Source: an uncultured Clostridia bacterium (GTDB taxonomy: Bacteria; Bacillota; Clostridia; Christensenellales; Borkfalkiaceae). Taken from it: a DNA stretch of 64,000 bases. The translations under genes were made by a program, and so were the position numbers. The DNA is taken from assembly GCA_947627665.1 (NCBI GenBank), contig CANQWX010000001.1, positions 1 through 64,000 on the forward strand, given 5' to 3'. Shown one piece after another: positions 54,914-64,000 of the stretch. How positions within the stretch are numbered: position 1 is the first letter of the stretch; each line of letters starts with the position of its first letter. Under the pieces are notes generated by a model that saw only the letters and a program-made list of their open reading frames with translations, was not told where the DNA came from and did no database searches.

Positions 54914-56911
54914 TCAGTCACTCACTACGTTCAGGGAGGACTTCGCCTTGGCGACAACGTTTTCCACCGTAAAGCCGAATTTTGCAAACAGTTCGGGCGC
55001 GGGAGCGCTTGCGCCGAAGGTCGTCATCGCCACGATCTCGCCGCGGTCGCCCGCATACTTGTACCAGCTGTACGGGCTGCCCGCCTCCACGCAGACGCGC
55101 GCCTTCACCGCCTTGGGAAGCACGCTCTCCTTGTAGCGCTCGCTCTGCTTTTCGAATTCCTCGATGCAGGGCATGGAGATCACGCGCGCCTTGACGTTCT
55201 CCTCCGCGAGCGCGGCCTTTGCCTTGACGCAGAGTTCCACCTCGGAGCCGCTTGCGATCAAAAGCACGTCGGGCGAGCCATCGCAGTCCTCCAAAACATA
55301 GCCGCCTTTGAGCGCTTCAAGCCCGCTGTTTGCGTATTGGGGTAGGTTCTGACGGGTCAGAACGAGCGCGGTGGGAGCGGAACCGGTGAGCGCGGAGATC
55401 CACGCCGCCGCCGTTTCCTTGCCGTCCGCGGGGCGGTACACCTTCATGTTGGGAATGGAGCGGAGCGCGACGAGCTGCTCGACGGGCTGATGGGTGGGAC
55501 CGTCCTCGCCCACGCCGATCGAATCGTGGGTGAGAAGATAGACGACGGGGATATTCATGAGCGCGGAGAGGCGCATCGCATGCTTGCAGTAGTCGGAGAA
55601 GATGAAGAAGGTCGCGCAATAGGCGCGCACGCCGCCGTGCAGCTGCATGCCGTTTGCGATCGCCGCCATCGCGTGTTCGCGGATGCCGAAGTGCATGTTC
55701 CTGCCCTCATAGTGGCCGGGGCGGAAGTCGCCGTAGACGGCCGTATCGGTGTCCTTCATGTCGGAGAGGTTGGAGGGCGCAAGGTCGGCGCTGCCGCCCA
55801 TGAGGGAGGGGACGCGCGCCGCGATCTGTTGCAGCACCTGCGCCGAAGTCTGGCGGGTCGCCATCGGTTTTCCGAAGGAAAACAGCTCCTCGCAGTGGGC
55901 AAGATCGGGCAATTCTCCCTTCATCGCGGACTTGTATTCCGCCGCAAGCGCGGGGTACGCCTTTTCGTAGCCGGCGAACATCGCTTTCCAAGCCCGTTCG
56001 CGCTTTGCGCCTCTTCTTCCCGCCATAGCCGTGTGCTTTAAGACCTCCGCGGGGACCTCGAAGGGCGGATAGTTCCAGCCGAGTTTTTCCCGCGTCTTTT
56101 GCAGGTTTTCGGCGCCGAGCGGGGAACCGTGGCACTTCTGGCTGCCCTCGAGGGGAGAGCCGTACCCGATCCGCGTCTTGCAGATGATGAGGGAGGGCTT
56201 CTTGCTCTCCCGCTGCGCCTTTCTCACGGCGTTTGCGAGGAGCGCCACATTGTCGGGAGCGGAAACGAGGTCCACTTTCAGCACCTGCCAGTTCTGCGCC
56301 TTGAAGCGGGCGGCGACGTCCTCTTTGAAGGTGATGTCGGTACTTCCCTCGATGGTGATGTCGTTGTCGTCATAGAACACGATGAGTTTGCCGAGTTCGT
56401 GCGTTCCCGCAAAGGAGCACGCCTCGTAGGAGATGCCCTCCTCCAGACAGCCGTCGCCGACGAGCGCGTAGGTGAAATGGTCGACGACGGGGAAGCCCTC
56501 GCGGTTAAAGCGGGCGGCAAGGTGCGCCTCGGCGACCGCCATGCCCACGGCGTTGGCGATCCCCTGCCCGAGGGGGCCTGTCGTCGTTTCCACGCCCACC
56601 GTATGGCCGTATTCGGGGTGACCCGGGGTCTTGCTGCCGAGGCGGCGGAAGTTTTTCAGGTCCTCCGCCGTCAGCCCGAAGCCGTAGAGATAGAGGAGGG
56701 AATAATAGAGCATGGAACCGTGCCCCGCGGAGAGGATAAAGCGGTCGCGGTCCTCCCACTTGGGGTCTTTGTTGTTGAATTTCAGAAAGGATTGCCACAG
56801 CGTATAGGCGATGGGCGCAGAGCCGAGGGGAAGCCCGGGGTGTCCCGAGTTTGCCTTCTGGATCGCGTCTGCCGAAAGCATGCGGATCGCATTGATGGTC
56901 GTTTGTTTCAT
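54914..56911 (-). CDS. tkt: Transketolase
   Basis: MKQTTINAIRMLSADAIQKANSGHPGLPLG...GDGCLEEGISYEA...; start trimmed from 57460 to 56911. Confidence 0.95.
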   Translation of the reverse strand: MKQTTINAIRMLSADAIQKANSGHPGLPLGSAPIAYTLWQSFLKFNNKDPKWEDRDRFILSAGHGSMLYYSLLYLYGFGLTAEDLKNFRRLGSKTPGHPEYGHTVGVETTTGPLGQGIANAVGMAVAEAHLAARFNREGFPVVDHFTYALVGDGCLEEGISYEACSFAGTHELGKLIVFYDDNDITIEGSTDITFKEDVAARFKAQNWQVLKVDLVSAPDNVALLANAVRKAQRESKKPSLIICKTRIGYGSPLEGSQKCHGSPLGAENLQKTREKLGWNYPPFEVPAEVLKHTAMAGRRGAKRERAWKAMFAGYEKAYPALAAEYKSAMKGELPDLAHCEELFSFGKPMATRQTSAQVLQQIAARVPSLMGGSADLAPSNLSDMKDTDTAVYGDFRPGHYEGRNMHFGIREHAMAAIANGMQLHGGVRAYCATFFIFSDYCKHAMRLSALMNIPVVYLLTHDSIGVGEDGPTHQPVEQLVALRSIPNMKVYRPADGKETAAAWISALTGSAPTALVLTRQNLPQYANSGLEALKGGYVLEDCDGSPDVLLIASGSEVELCVKAKAALAEENVKARVISMPCIEEFEKQSERYKESVLPKAVKARVCVEAGSPYSWYKYAGDRGEIVAMTTFGASAPAPELFAKFGFTVENVVAKAKSSLNVVSD

Positions 56912-56940
56912 GATGTTTCTCCCGGATTTTATATTTGGTT

Positions 56941-58446
56941 TCAGCCGTTTTGCAGGAGTTTCCCGATGTCGGGGAAACCGTATCCCTGCATGAGGGCATA
57001 CAACTCTTGAAGGATGAGGGCGACGCCGCCTTGGGAATCGCTCTCGGCATTGACGGGCATGATGGGTTCGTGGAGGCTCATCCGCACGAGCGCCCAGCCG
57101 TCCCCATGCCCGCGGTCGAACGCGATGCGCACGCCCTCGTGATTTTCGGGCGGGAGGGAGAGATAGGGCAGCCTCTCCGCCGCTTGTTTCAGATCTTTGA
57201 GGATGCGCGCGCCGAGCGCCTTGTAGTCCGTTTGGGGGGGAAAGTGCAGGCGGACCTCCCTCGCCTCGGCAGGCTCGGGCAGACCGGAGATGAGATCCAT
57301 GAGGTCCTTTCCCTCCTTCGCCGCCTTGGAGAGGGCGATCAGAAGGCGGGTGACGAGATACGCCCCGTCGTCGAGGTAGTCGTTTTCGGGGAACGCCGCA
57401 TGTCCGCTCGTTTCGATGGCGAGCGGGGAGTATTTGCCCTCGGCGTTCAGTCGTTTGCATTCGTTGATGACGTTCTTATATCCCCTGCGGAAACGGCGGT
57501 GCACGCCGCCGCGGCTTGCGATGAACTGCGAAAGCCCGTCGCTCGTCACGCTGTCCGTCACGATGTACGCGCCCTTTCTTTCTTCGAGCAGGATCGCCGA
57601 GATGAGCGCGATCAGGCGGTTGCGGTTGATCTCTTCCCCCGTGGAGGAAACGGCGCCCGCGCGGTCCACGTCGGTGTCGAAGATCACGCCGAAATCGGCA
57701 TGGCTGCGCTTTACCGCCTCCGAAACGGAGCGCATCGCCTCCGCGTCCTCGGGGTTGGGGATGTGGTGGGGGAAACGCCCATCGGGCTGTGTGAACTGCG
57801 AGCCTGCCGTGTCCGCGCCGAGGGGACGCAGCACGAGGCGTTCGTAAAAGCCGCCCGCGCCGTTGCCCGCGTCCACGACGATGCGCTTGCCCGCAAGTGG
57901 CCTTTCTTCCCCCGTCGCCTTACGCACCATGCCGACAAGCCCCGCGGCGTACCGTTCGAGATAGGGGCGGTATTCGGGCTTCTCCGCGCCCGTCTGAGCG
58001 GGAACCTGGACGCTTTCCGCGATGTGCAGCACTTCGTCCAGCTCGGCGCTCTCGAGGGCGCCTTCCCGCGTGAAGAATTTCAGCCCGTTCTTCTGGTAGG
58101 GGAGATGGCTCGCCGTGACCATGACCGAAACGTCCGCGCCGAAGGCGGGATCGAGGAGCAATTTGAACATCGACGGCGTGGAGGACAGCCCCGTGAGGAC
58201 AGCTTTCCCTCCCTGCGAAAAGACGCCGCGCACCGTGAGGGAAACCAGCCTCTCCGAGGAAAGACGGGGATCGTGCCCGACGGCCACCGTCGGCTTTTTG
58301 CCGAGCCTTTTTTCCGCCCATACCGTGAATGCCGCGGCAATGGAGAGCACCGCCCCGTCGGTGAGCGTGACGGGATCGCCGTCCACCCCTTCGGTCGCCG
58401 TGCCGCGGATGTCCGTCCCGTTTTTGAGAAGCAGAAGGTCTGCCAT
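56941..58446 (-). CDS. Phosphoglucomutase/phosphomannomutase family protein
   Basis: TASHLPYQKNGLKFF active site; GVIFDTDVDRAGAV; start trimmed. Confidence 0.88.
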   Translation of the reverse strand: MADLLLLKNGTDIRGTATEGVDGDPVTLTDGAVLSIAAAFTVWAEKRLGKKPTVAVGHDPRLSSERLVSLTVRGVFSQGGKAVLTGLSSTPSMFKLLLDPAFGADVSVMVTASHLPYQKNGLKFFTREGALESAELDEVLHIAESVQVPAQTGAEKPEYRPYLERYAAGLVGMVRKATGEERPLAGKRIVVDAGNGAGGFYERLVLRPLGADTAGSQFTQPDGRFPHHIPNPEDAEAMRSVSEAVKRSHADFGVIFDTDVDRAGAVSSTGEEINRNRLIALISAILLEERKGAYIVTDSVTSDGLSQFIASRGGVHRRFRRGYKNVINECKRLNAEGKYSPLAIETSGHAAFPENDYLDDGAYLVTRLLIALSKAAKEGKDLMDLISGLPEPAEAREVRLHFPPQTDYKALGARILKDLKQAAERLPYLSLPPENHEGVRIAFDRGHGDGWALVRMSLHEPIMPVNAESDSQGGVALILQELYALMQGYGFPDIGKLLQNG

Positions 58447-58558
58447 TTTATTCTCTCCCGCGTTTTTATCGACAGTTCCATTATAGCGGTATCGCCCTTT
58501 TTTTTCAAGGGAATTCGCAAATAAATTTCCGAAATTTCCCCGAACGGCGGAAATGCCC

Positions 58559-58587
58559 TTGCATACTTTGTCCAAAAGTGTTATAAT
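58559..58587 (+). promoter_or_regulatory. Promoter TTGCAT-17-TATAAT
   Basis: Direct reading upstream of first DegV gene. Confidence 0.55.
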
Positions 58588-58648
58588 GGAAAAGATCCCG
58601 TAAGTTTTTCACAGTGCGGCGGCAAACTTTGCGGGAGAGGAGGCGTAT

Positions 58649-59539
58649 ATGCGGCGCTTTACGGTTTCTTCCGACTCCACCTGCGATCTGTCCCATGCGC
58701 AGACCGCCGCCCAAGACATCGCGGTCGTCTACCACACCTTTACCGTCGAAAAGAACGGCGTCCTCGAGGAGCGGACGGACGACTTTACCGACGACCGCCA
58801 ATACGTCGATTTTTACAACGAACTGCGCGCGGGCGCGGCGGTCCGCACCTCCATGCTCAATTACGAAAAGCACTATGCCCACTTCCGCGCGCTCGCCGCG
58901 GCGGGGGCGGAGGACGTGCTCCACTTCACCATCTCGTCGGGGCTTTCGCCCACGCGGGAGGTCGCGGCGCGGGCGGCAGAGGACGTGAAGAAGGAATTTC
59001 CCGCTCTCCGCGTCTATGTGTGCGACCCGCTCACCGCCACGGTGGGGCAGGGCGCGCTCGTGACGGAGGCGGTCAAGTGCCGCGACGCGGGCATGACGGC
59101 AGAGGAAACGCTCGCCCATTGCAATTCGCTGCGGCTGCATATCCAGCATTTCATCGTGCCCGACGATCTCAACTATCTCAAAAGGGGAGGAAGGATCTCC
59201 TCCGCGGGCGCTCTCTTCGGCACGCTGCTCGGCGTCAAGCCCGTCATCTCCTTCGACAACGAGGGGAAGCTCTTCCCGCTCGCCAAGGTGCACGGCGCGC
59301 GCAAGGCGGTCTCTTTCATCAAACATAAGCTCGGGACGGAAGGTCCCGACGAAAGGGGGATCGTCTATATCACCCATACGGACAACGGGCCTGCGGCGGA
59401 GGAGCTGGAAGCGTTCGTGCGGGAAAAGTTCGCCATCGAGCCGCATACCCGTATCATGGGACCCGTCATCGGCTCCCACCTCGGACCGGGGGCCTTTGCC
59501 CTCGGATACATCAGCAAGAGCGGACGGAACGAATTTTGA
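58649..59539 (+). CDS. DegV family protein, copy 1
   Basis: SSDSTCDLS..; TISSGLSPTREVA; YLKRGGRIS; GVKPVISFDNEGKL. Confidence 0.92.
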   Translation: MRRFTVSSDSTCDLSHAQTAAQDIAVVYHTFTVEKNGVLEERTDDFTDDRQYVDFYNELRAGAAVRTSMLNYEKHYAHFRALAAAGAEDVLHFTISSGLSPTREVAARAAEDVKKEFPALRVYVCDPLTATVGQGALVTEAVKCRDAGMTAEETLAHCNSLRLHIQHFIVPDDLNYLKRGGRISSAGALFGTLLGVKPVISFDNEGKLFPLAKVHGARKAVSFIKHKLGTEGPDERGIVYITHTDNGPAAEELEAFVREKFAIEPHTRIMGPVIGSHLGPGAFALGYISKSGRNEF

Positions 59540-59571
59540 GTCCGTCCGAAGCGCAACCTACTGCGGAGAGT

Positions 59572-60474
59572 ATGAAAAATATGTATCGATTTACGCTATC
59601 GACCGATTCGACCTGCGACCTCTACCAAAGCGAGTACGAGGAAAACGACATCAAGCACGTCCCGCTGACCTTCCACGTCGAGAAGGACGGCGTGATGACC
59701 GAATGTGTCGACGACTTCTCGGACTACGGACAGTACGTCGCCTTCTACGACGAGCTGCGCGCGGGGGCGTTCTCCAAGACCGCCATGCTCAACTACGACG
59801 CCCACCTCGGGCACTTCACCCGCCTTGCCAAAGAGGGGGCGAAGGACGTATTGCACTTTACCATCTCCTCGGGCCTTGCGAGAACGCATGAGGTGGCGGA
59901 GCAGGCGGCGGCGGACGTCAGGAAGGACTACCCCGATTTCCGCGTCTATGTCTGCGACCCGCTCACCGCGACGGTGGGACAGGGGTGCCTCGTGCGCATC
60001 GCCTGCGATTGCAGAAACAAGGGCATGACGGCGCAGGATACGCTCGCGCTCTGCAATTCGCTCCGCCTGCATATCCAGCATTTCATCGTGGCGGACGACC
60101 TCCAATACCTCAAAAAGGGGGGAAGGATCTCCGCGGCGGTCGCGGCGATCGGCGGCGTGCTCAACGTAAAGCCCATCATCTCCTTCGATAGGGAGGGAAA
60201 GCTCGATTCCATTGCCAAGGTGCGCGGCGCCAAGAAGGCGATCGCGTTCATCAAGGGGAAACTCTTGAAAGAGGGTCCCGACCCCGATTATCAATATGTT
60301 TTCATCGTGCACACGGGCAACGAACCCGCCGCCGCGGAGCTGGAGGCGTTCGTCAGGGAGAAGTTCGGCATCGAGCCGCACACCCAGATCATGGGACCCG
60401 TCATCGGCTCCCACGTCGGCCCGGGCGCCTTTGCCCTCGGGTATATCAGCAAGAGCGAGAGAAACGAATTTTAA
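59572..60474 (+). CDS. DegV family protein, copy 2 (tandem)
   Basis: STDSTCDLYQSE..; TISSGLARTHEVA; YLKKGGRIS; strong similarity to copy 1. Confidence 0.92.
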   Translation: MKNMYRFTLSTDSTCDLYQSEYEENDIKHVPLTFHVEKDGVMTECVDDFSDYGQYVAFYDELRAGAFSKTAMLNYDAHLGHFTRLAKEGAKDVLHFTISSGLARTHEVAEQAAADVRKDYPDFRVYVCDPLTATVGQGCLVRIACDCRNKGMTAQDTLALCNSLRLHIQHFIVADDLQYLKKGGRISAAVAAIGGVLNVKPIISFDREGKLDSIAKVRGAKKAIAFIKGKLLKEGPDPDYQYVFIVHTGNEPAAAELEAFVREKFGIEPHTQIMGPVIGSHVGPGAFALGYISKSERNEF

Positions 60475-60516
60475 GGCTCGGAACATTCGGGATATAAAGA
60501 AAAAGAACATAAAGAA

Positions 60517-60555
60517 CGCGCCCGCGCGGCAGAATTGCCGCGCGGGCGCGTTTTC
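60517..60555 (+). terminator. Rho-independent terminator after DegV pair
   Basis: CGCGCCCGCGCGGCAGAATTGCCGCGCGGGCGCGTTTTC. Confidence 0.85.
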
Positions 60556-60572
60556 TTTGTTTAATGCAGAGA

Positions 60573-62000
60573 TCAGACGAAATAGAGGGGGTCGGGTGCG
60601 GCGCCCGCCAGCTCCTCTTTCTGCGCCTCGTAGCCGGGCTTGCCGAGGAGGGCGAAGGTCGCCTTCTTGCCCGCTTCCACCCCGGGCTGGTCGAAGGTGT
60701 TGATGTTCAGCATCGCGCCCGCGTAGGCGGTCTGCAATTCAAACAGGAACAGGAGCTGCCCCAAGGTGAACTCGTTGAGTTCGGGCAGAGCAATGGTGTA
60801 ATTGAGCCGCCCCGCCTTGGTGAGCGCAAACGCCGTCGCCCGGTTCTCCGCTTGAATGAGTTCTTCCATCGTGTGTCCGCCCAAAAAGCTCACGTCGGGA
60901 ATGCCCGCGCAGCCGTGCGGGATGGGGTACTTCTCCTTGTAGGAGCCGAGGGAGAGGAAGGTGACGACCTTGTCGTAAGGGCCTTCGGTGTAGAGCTGCA
61001 CCTGCGAGTGCTGGTCGGTGACGCCGAGCGCCTTGACGGGGGTCTGCCCTACATTGCAGGGCTGGCCGCCGAGGGTCTTGTTCTTGCCGAGGGACTCCGC
61101 CCACAGCTGGGCGTACCAATCGGAGATATATTTGAGGTTGTCCGAATAGGGGAGCATGACGCCGATGTTCTTGCCGTCCTGCATGGCGATGTATTGCAGG
61201 GTGGCGCAGAGAAGCGCGGGGTTCCGCCTGTAATCGGCGCTCTTGCACAGCTTATCCATGTACGCCGCGCCCTTCAAAAGGAGCTTGATGTCGATGCCGA
61301 GCACCGCCGCGGGCAACAGTCCCACGGGGGAAAGCTCGGAAAATCTTCCGCCCACGCCGTCGCCGAGCACAAAGCTCTTCACGCCGCCAAGCTCCTTGGA
61401 GATCTTGACGAGATTGCCGCGCGAGGCGTCCGTCGTAAAGATGAGGTGGTCCTTGACGTTCTCGCCCGCCTTTTGGAGCAGATCGGCAACGACGAGGTGT
61501 TGGGTCATCGTTTCGCTCGTGGCGCCGCTCTTCGAGATGACGTTGAAGCAGGTCTTTTTGATGTCGATGACGTCCAGAAGCTCCTTCATGCGGACGGGGT
61601 CCACGTTGTCCTCCACATAGAACTTGGGACCCTTGCGCTTGCTCTTGGGCAGGTCGTTGTAGTGCAGGTGGCAGAGGGCGTTAAACGCCATGATGGGGCC
61701 GAGCGCGCTGCCGCCGATGCCGAGCACGACGAAGTATTCGAACTTCTTGCGTACTTCCTTCGCGGTGGCGAGGATGTCGAGGACGATCTCGTCCTGGTTA
61801 TAGGGGAGTTCCGTCCAGCCCATAAACAGCTCGTCTTTGCCGCGGTTTTCCGCAACGTAGGCATGCGCCTCTTTGGCGAGCTTCTTATGCGCGTCGAGGG
61901 TCTTTTGCGAGTAGCCCTTGTCGCCCAAATATTTGTCCGTCATGTTGGTGTAGTCCACCGTGACGCGTAGCTGCTTTTTCCGTTCTTCCGTCAATCTCAT
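60573..62000 (-). CDS. pgi: Glucose-6-phosphate isomerase
   Basis: VVLGIGGSALGPIMAFNAL...VISKSGATSETMTQHLV. Confidence 0.95.
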   Translation of the reverse strand: MRLTEERKKQLRVTVDYTNMTDKYLGDKGYSQKTLDAHKKLAKEAHAYVAENRGKDELFMGWTELPYNQDEIVLDILATAKEVRKKFEYFVVLGIGGSALGPIMAFNALCHLHYNDLPKSKRKGPKFYVEDNVDPVRMKELLDVIDIKKTCFNVISKSGATSETMTQHLVVADLLQKAGENVKDHLIFTTDASRGNLVKISKELGGVKSFVLGDGVGGRFSELSPVGLLPAAVLGIDIKLLLKGAAYMDKLCKSADYRRNPALLCATLQYIAMQDGKNIGVMLPYSDNLKYISDWYAQLWAESLGKNKTLGGQPCNVGQTPVKALGVTDQHSQVQLYTEGPYDKVVTFLSLGSYKEKYPIPHGCAGIPDVSFLGGHTMEELIQAENRATAFALTKAGRLNYTIALPELNEFTLGQLLFLFELQTAYAGAMLNINTFDQPGVEAGKKATFALLGKPGYEAQKEELAGAAPDPLYFV

Positions 62001-62029
62001 AGAGTACCTCCGTATTTTTGTCTTAGAAC

Positions 62030-62058
62030 ATTTTAGAATACTTTTGCGGGAAAGTCAA
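62030..62058 (-). promoter_or_regulatory. Promoter TTGACT-17-TAAAAT for pgi
   Basis: Read on minus strand. Confidence 0.65.
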
Positions 62059-62149
62059 GAAGAAAGCCGTTATTTTTCGGGGAATATCGCGCGCCCGCCG
62101 CGGTTTTTCCCAAAACCGCGGCGGGCGCAAAACGGTATGGATCGCATGC

Positions 62150-62885
62150 CTTCTCCATTGGAGAGTGTAAAAAGACCCCCTCCATTGGAGGGGGATCAAG
62201 GGGGTGGGCAATCACACGTCATATTGAGCGCAGTCGAAATATGACGTCCTTATTATAATGATGTCACCCATTCGACTACGCCTCACGTTGCTCGGCTCGC
62301 TACTTCGCCTGCGGCTCGTGCCGCGCTTAGAGAAACAGAACAGCGCGCGGGGCAGGGTGACGTAAACGTCATTCCGAGCGGAACGCAGTGAAGTCGAGGA
62401 ATCGCTACCGCACTTGGCGCCCCTGTAGGGGAGCTGGCGAGGCGATAGCCGAGCCTGAGGGGTTTTCGTGACCCCTTTCCCCCTCGCGTTGCTCGGGTAC
62501 TTTCCCTTTCAGGGACAGCAAGCGCCCCACACCCCTTCCGTCTTGCCGCCGTTGCGGCAAGCCACCCACCCCTCAAGGGGTGGGCAAGAAAGGCTCCTCC
62601 TTAGGAGGTGGAGCATTGCCTTCTGCCAACGATTGATAACCGTTGGCGCAATGCGACATGAGTGCCCCGCCTTTCTAATGTCTAATTCCTTAGGCGGCAC
62701 GAGCTGTTAGGCGAAGTAGCGCATTTGCCGCGCGAACGATGACCGAACACGGGGTTCTACCCGTGTGAGAAATGTCACCAAAGGTGACTGAGGTGGTGTT
62801 TTCACCACACCCGCCTCGCGTTGCTCGGCACCCTCTCCTAAGGAGAGGGTACCAGGGGGATTCAGGGGGTGGGCAAGGCGCAGTG
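62150..62885. repeat. Composite palindromic repeat region R7, including repeat B copy 3 at 62616-62745
   Basis: Same modules as R1-R6; TTGCCTTCTGCCAACGATTGATAACCGTTGG... at 62616. Confidence 0.8.
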
Positions 62886-62893
62886 GCCGCGCC

Positions 62894-64000
62894 TCACCCT
62901 TCCCGCTTCCAATAATAATGGAGGTAACTACCCGTCAAATATCCTGCGGCTGTTGCGGGGTCTTCCAGCCCCGAAACGGTTTCCGCGCCCGACATACCGT
63001 CACTCCGCGACACTTTCCACCCGTTCGGATTTTCAAAATGCACTTCTTTCAACCCGCTACAACCATTGAACGCATAATCCCCAATCGAGGTCACGCTGTC
63101 GGGAATCGTCACCGAAGTCAACGCGCTGCAATGATAGAACGTATACTGATAAATCGCATAATTTTTGCCCGTGGGCGACTTGGCGGGAAGGTTCAATTGT
63201 GTTTCTTTCCCGATATAACCAAGCAAATAACTTTCCTCCCCCTCTTCGTAGAAAATATAGTCATCCACAACAGTCTGTTTGCTCGGCGTATTCTCCGTAT
63301 AAACATGCTTTGCATGATAAGCTTCATATCTTCCCGCTTGGATATTCAACCCCGAATAATTCCATATTTCAATCAGCTTATAATCTAAACCGAATGCATC
63401 TCCGATTTCGGTCACGCCGCTGCCGATCGTGACCGAAGTCAAATTATAACAATATTCGAATGCGCAATTTCCAATCGAGGTCACGCTGTCGGGAATGGTG
63501 ATCGAAGTCAACCCGCTACACTTATAGAACGCCTGGACCGCTATTGTTTTTGTGCCGCTGCGAATGGAATAACTTCCCGAAATCGTATCTTTTGCTTTAA
63601 TCAAATGATTTCCGATATAGAGAACTCCCGCCTTATCCCAATTGCTATCGTTATTATAATAAGCAGTGTCACGAAACGCCTCACCATTGATTCCGGTCAC
63701 GCTGTCGGGAATAGTGATCGAAGTCAACCCGCTACAATTAGAGAACGCATCATATCCGATCTTGGTCACGCTGTCGGGAATAGTAATTGAAGTCAACCCG
63801 CTACAACCCGAGAACGCCGAATATCCAATCTCGGTCACGCCGTTGCCGATCGTGACCGAAGTCAACCCGCTACAACCCAAGAATGCCCTCTCTCCGATTT
63901 CGGTCACGCTGTCGGGAATGGTAACTGCGCCTTTGATCGCTTTTGGAATCGAAAGAATTTGTGTTTGTGCTTTATCATACAAAACGCCATCTTGACTACT
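62894..64000 (-). CDS. BspA-type leucine-rich repeat protein; 5' end lies beyond the window
   Basis: Multiple CSGLTSITIPDSVTxIGxxAF repeats; frame stays open to base 64000 (SSQDGVLYDKAQ...). Confidence 0.88.
   Translation of the reverse strand, partial: SSQDGVLYDKAQTQILSIPKAIKGAVTIPDSVTEIGERAFLGCSGLTSVTIGNGVTEIGYSAFSGCSGLTSITIPDSVTKIGYDAFSNCSGLTSITIPDSVTGINGEAFRDTAYYNNDSNWDKAGVLYIGNHLIKAKDTISGSYSIRSGTKTIAVQAFYKCSGLTSITIPDSVTSIGNCAFEYCYNLTSVTIGSGVTEIGDAFGLDYKLIEIWNYSGLNIQAGRYEAYHAKHVYTENTPSKQTVVDDYIFYEEGEESYLLGYIGKETQLNLPAKSPTGKNYAIYQYTFYHCSALTSVTIPDSVTSIGDYAFNGCSGLKEVHFENPNGWKVSRSDGMSGAETVSGLEDPATAAGYLTGSYLHYYWKREG

Noticed and set aside
62090-62131. Strong hairpin GCGCCCGCCGCGG...CCGCGGCGGGCGC upstream of pgi, considered as terminator
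   Set aside because: No T-run follows on either strand; recorded only as a hairpin
63060-63960. Regularly spaced repeats resembling a CRISPR array
   Set aside because: Spacing equals the LRR unit, repeats are in frame within an LRR protein, and spacers are not unique
1-64000. tRNA, rRNA, transposase, integrase, toxin-antitoxin or CRISPR-Cas genes
   Set aside because: None recognised on reading; a tRNAscan-SE/Infernal and ISfinder search would be needed for certainty

Overview
This 64 kb window looks like a chromosome segment from a GC-rich gut-type Clostridia genome; the lineage is inferred from gene content and was not tested. Four parts stand out. (1) Flanking housekeeping blocks at 1-13.8 kb and 54-62 kb: DUF4363/DUF421, a THF riboswitch with folT, lgt, pncB, lspA, an RluA-type pseudouridine synthase, der, plsY, DUF368, nitroreductase, transketolase, phosphohexomutase, two DegV genes and pgi. 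These are interspersed with dense composite families of palindromic repeats. (2) A nearly unbroken plus-strand, repeat-free glycan locus from about 13.9 to 52 kb. It encodes a lipoprotein phosphodiester glycosidase, SGNH hydrolase, two DUF4127 proteins, two ROK proteins, GH20, two GH31, an RpiR regulator, a 1498-aa lipoprotein with three apparent internal repeats, a CUT1-type ABC transporter, a BIG2-like lipoprotein, a GDPD-family protein, two tandem GH26-like lipoproteins, NanE, a Gfo/Idh/MocA oxidoreductase, NagB, NagA, an aldose epimerase and GH36. My main hypothesis is that this is a system for harvesting phosphodiester-linked, amino-sugar-containing glycopolymers such as teichoic-acid-like material. 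(3) A small XRE regulator divergent from a BspA-type LRR protein, with overlapping promoters and a perfect operator-like palindrome. (4) A second LRR protein, cut by the window end, that shares a C-terminal module with the first. In several places the palindromic repeats appear to have entered or remodelled gene ends (plsY N-terminus, tkt C-terminus). No rRNA, tRNA, CRISPR array or transposase was recognised.
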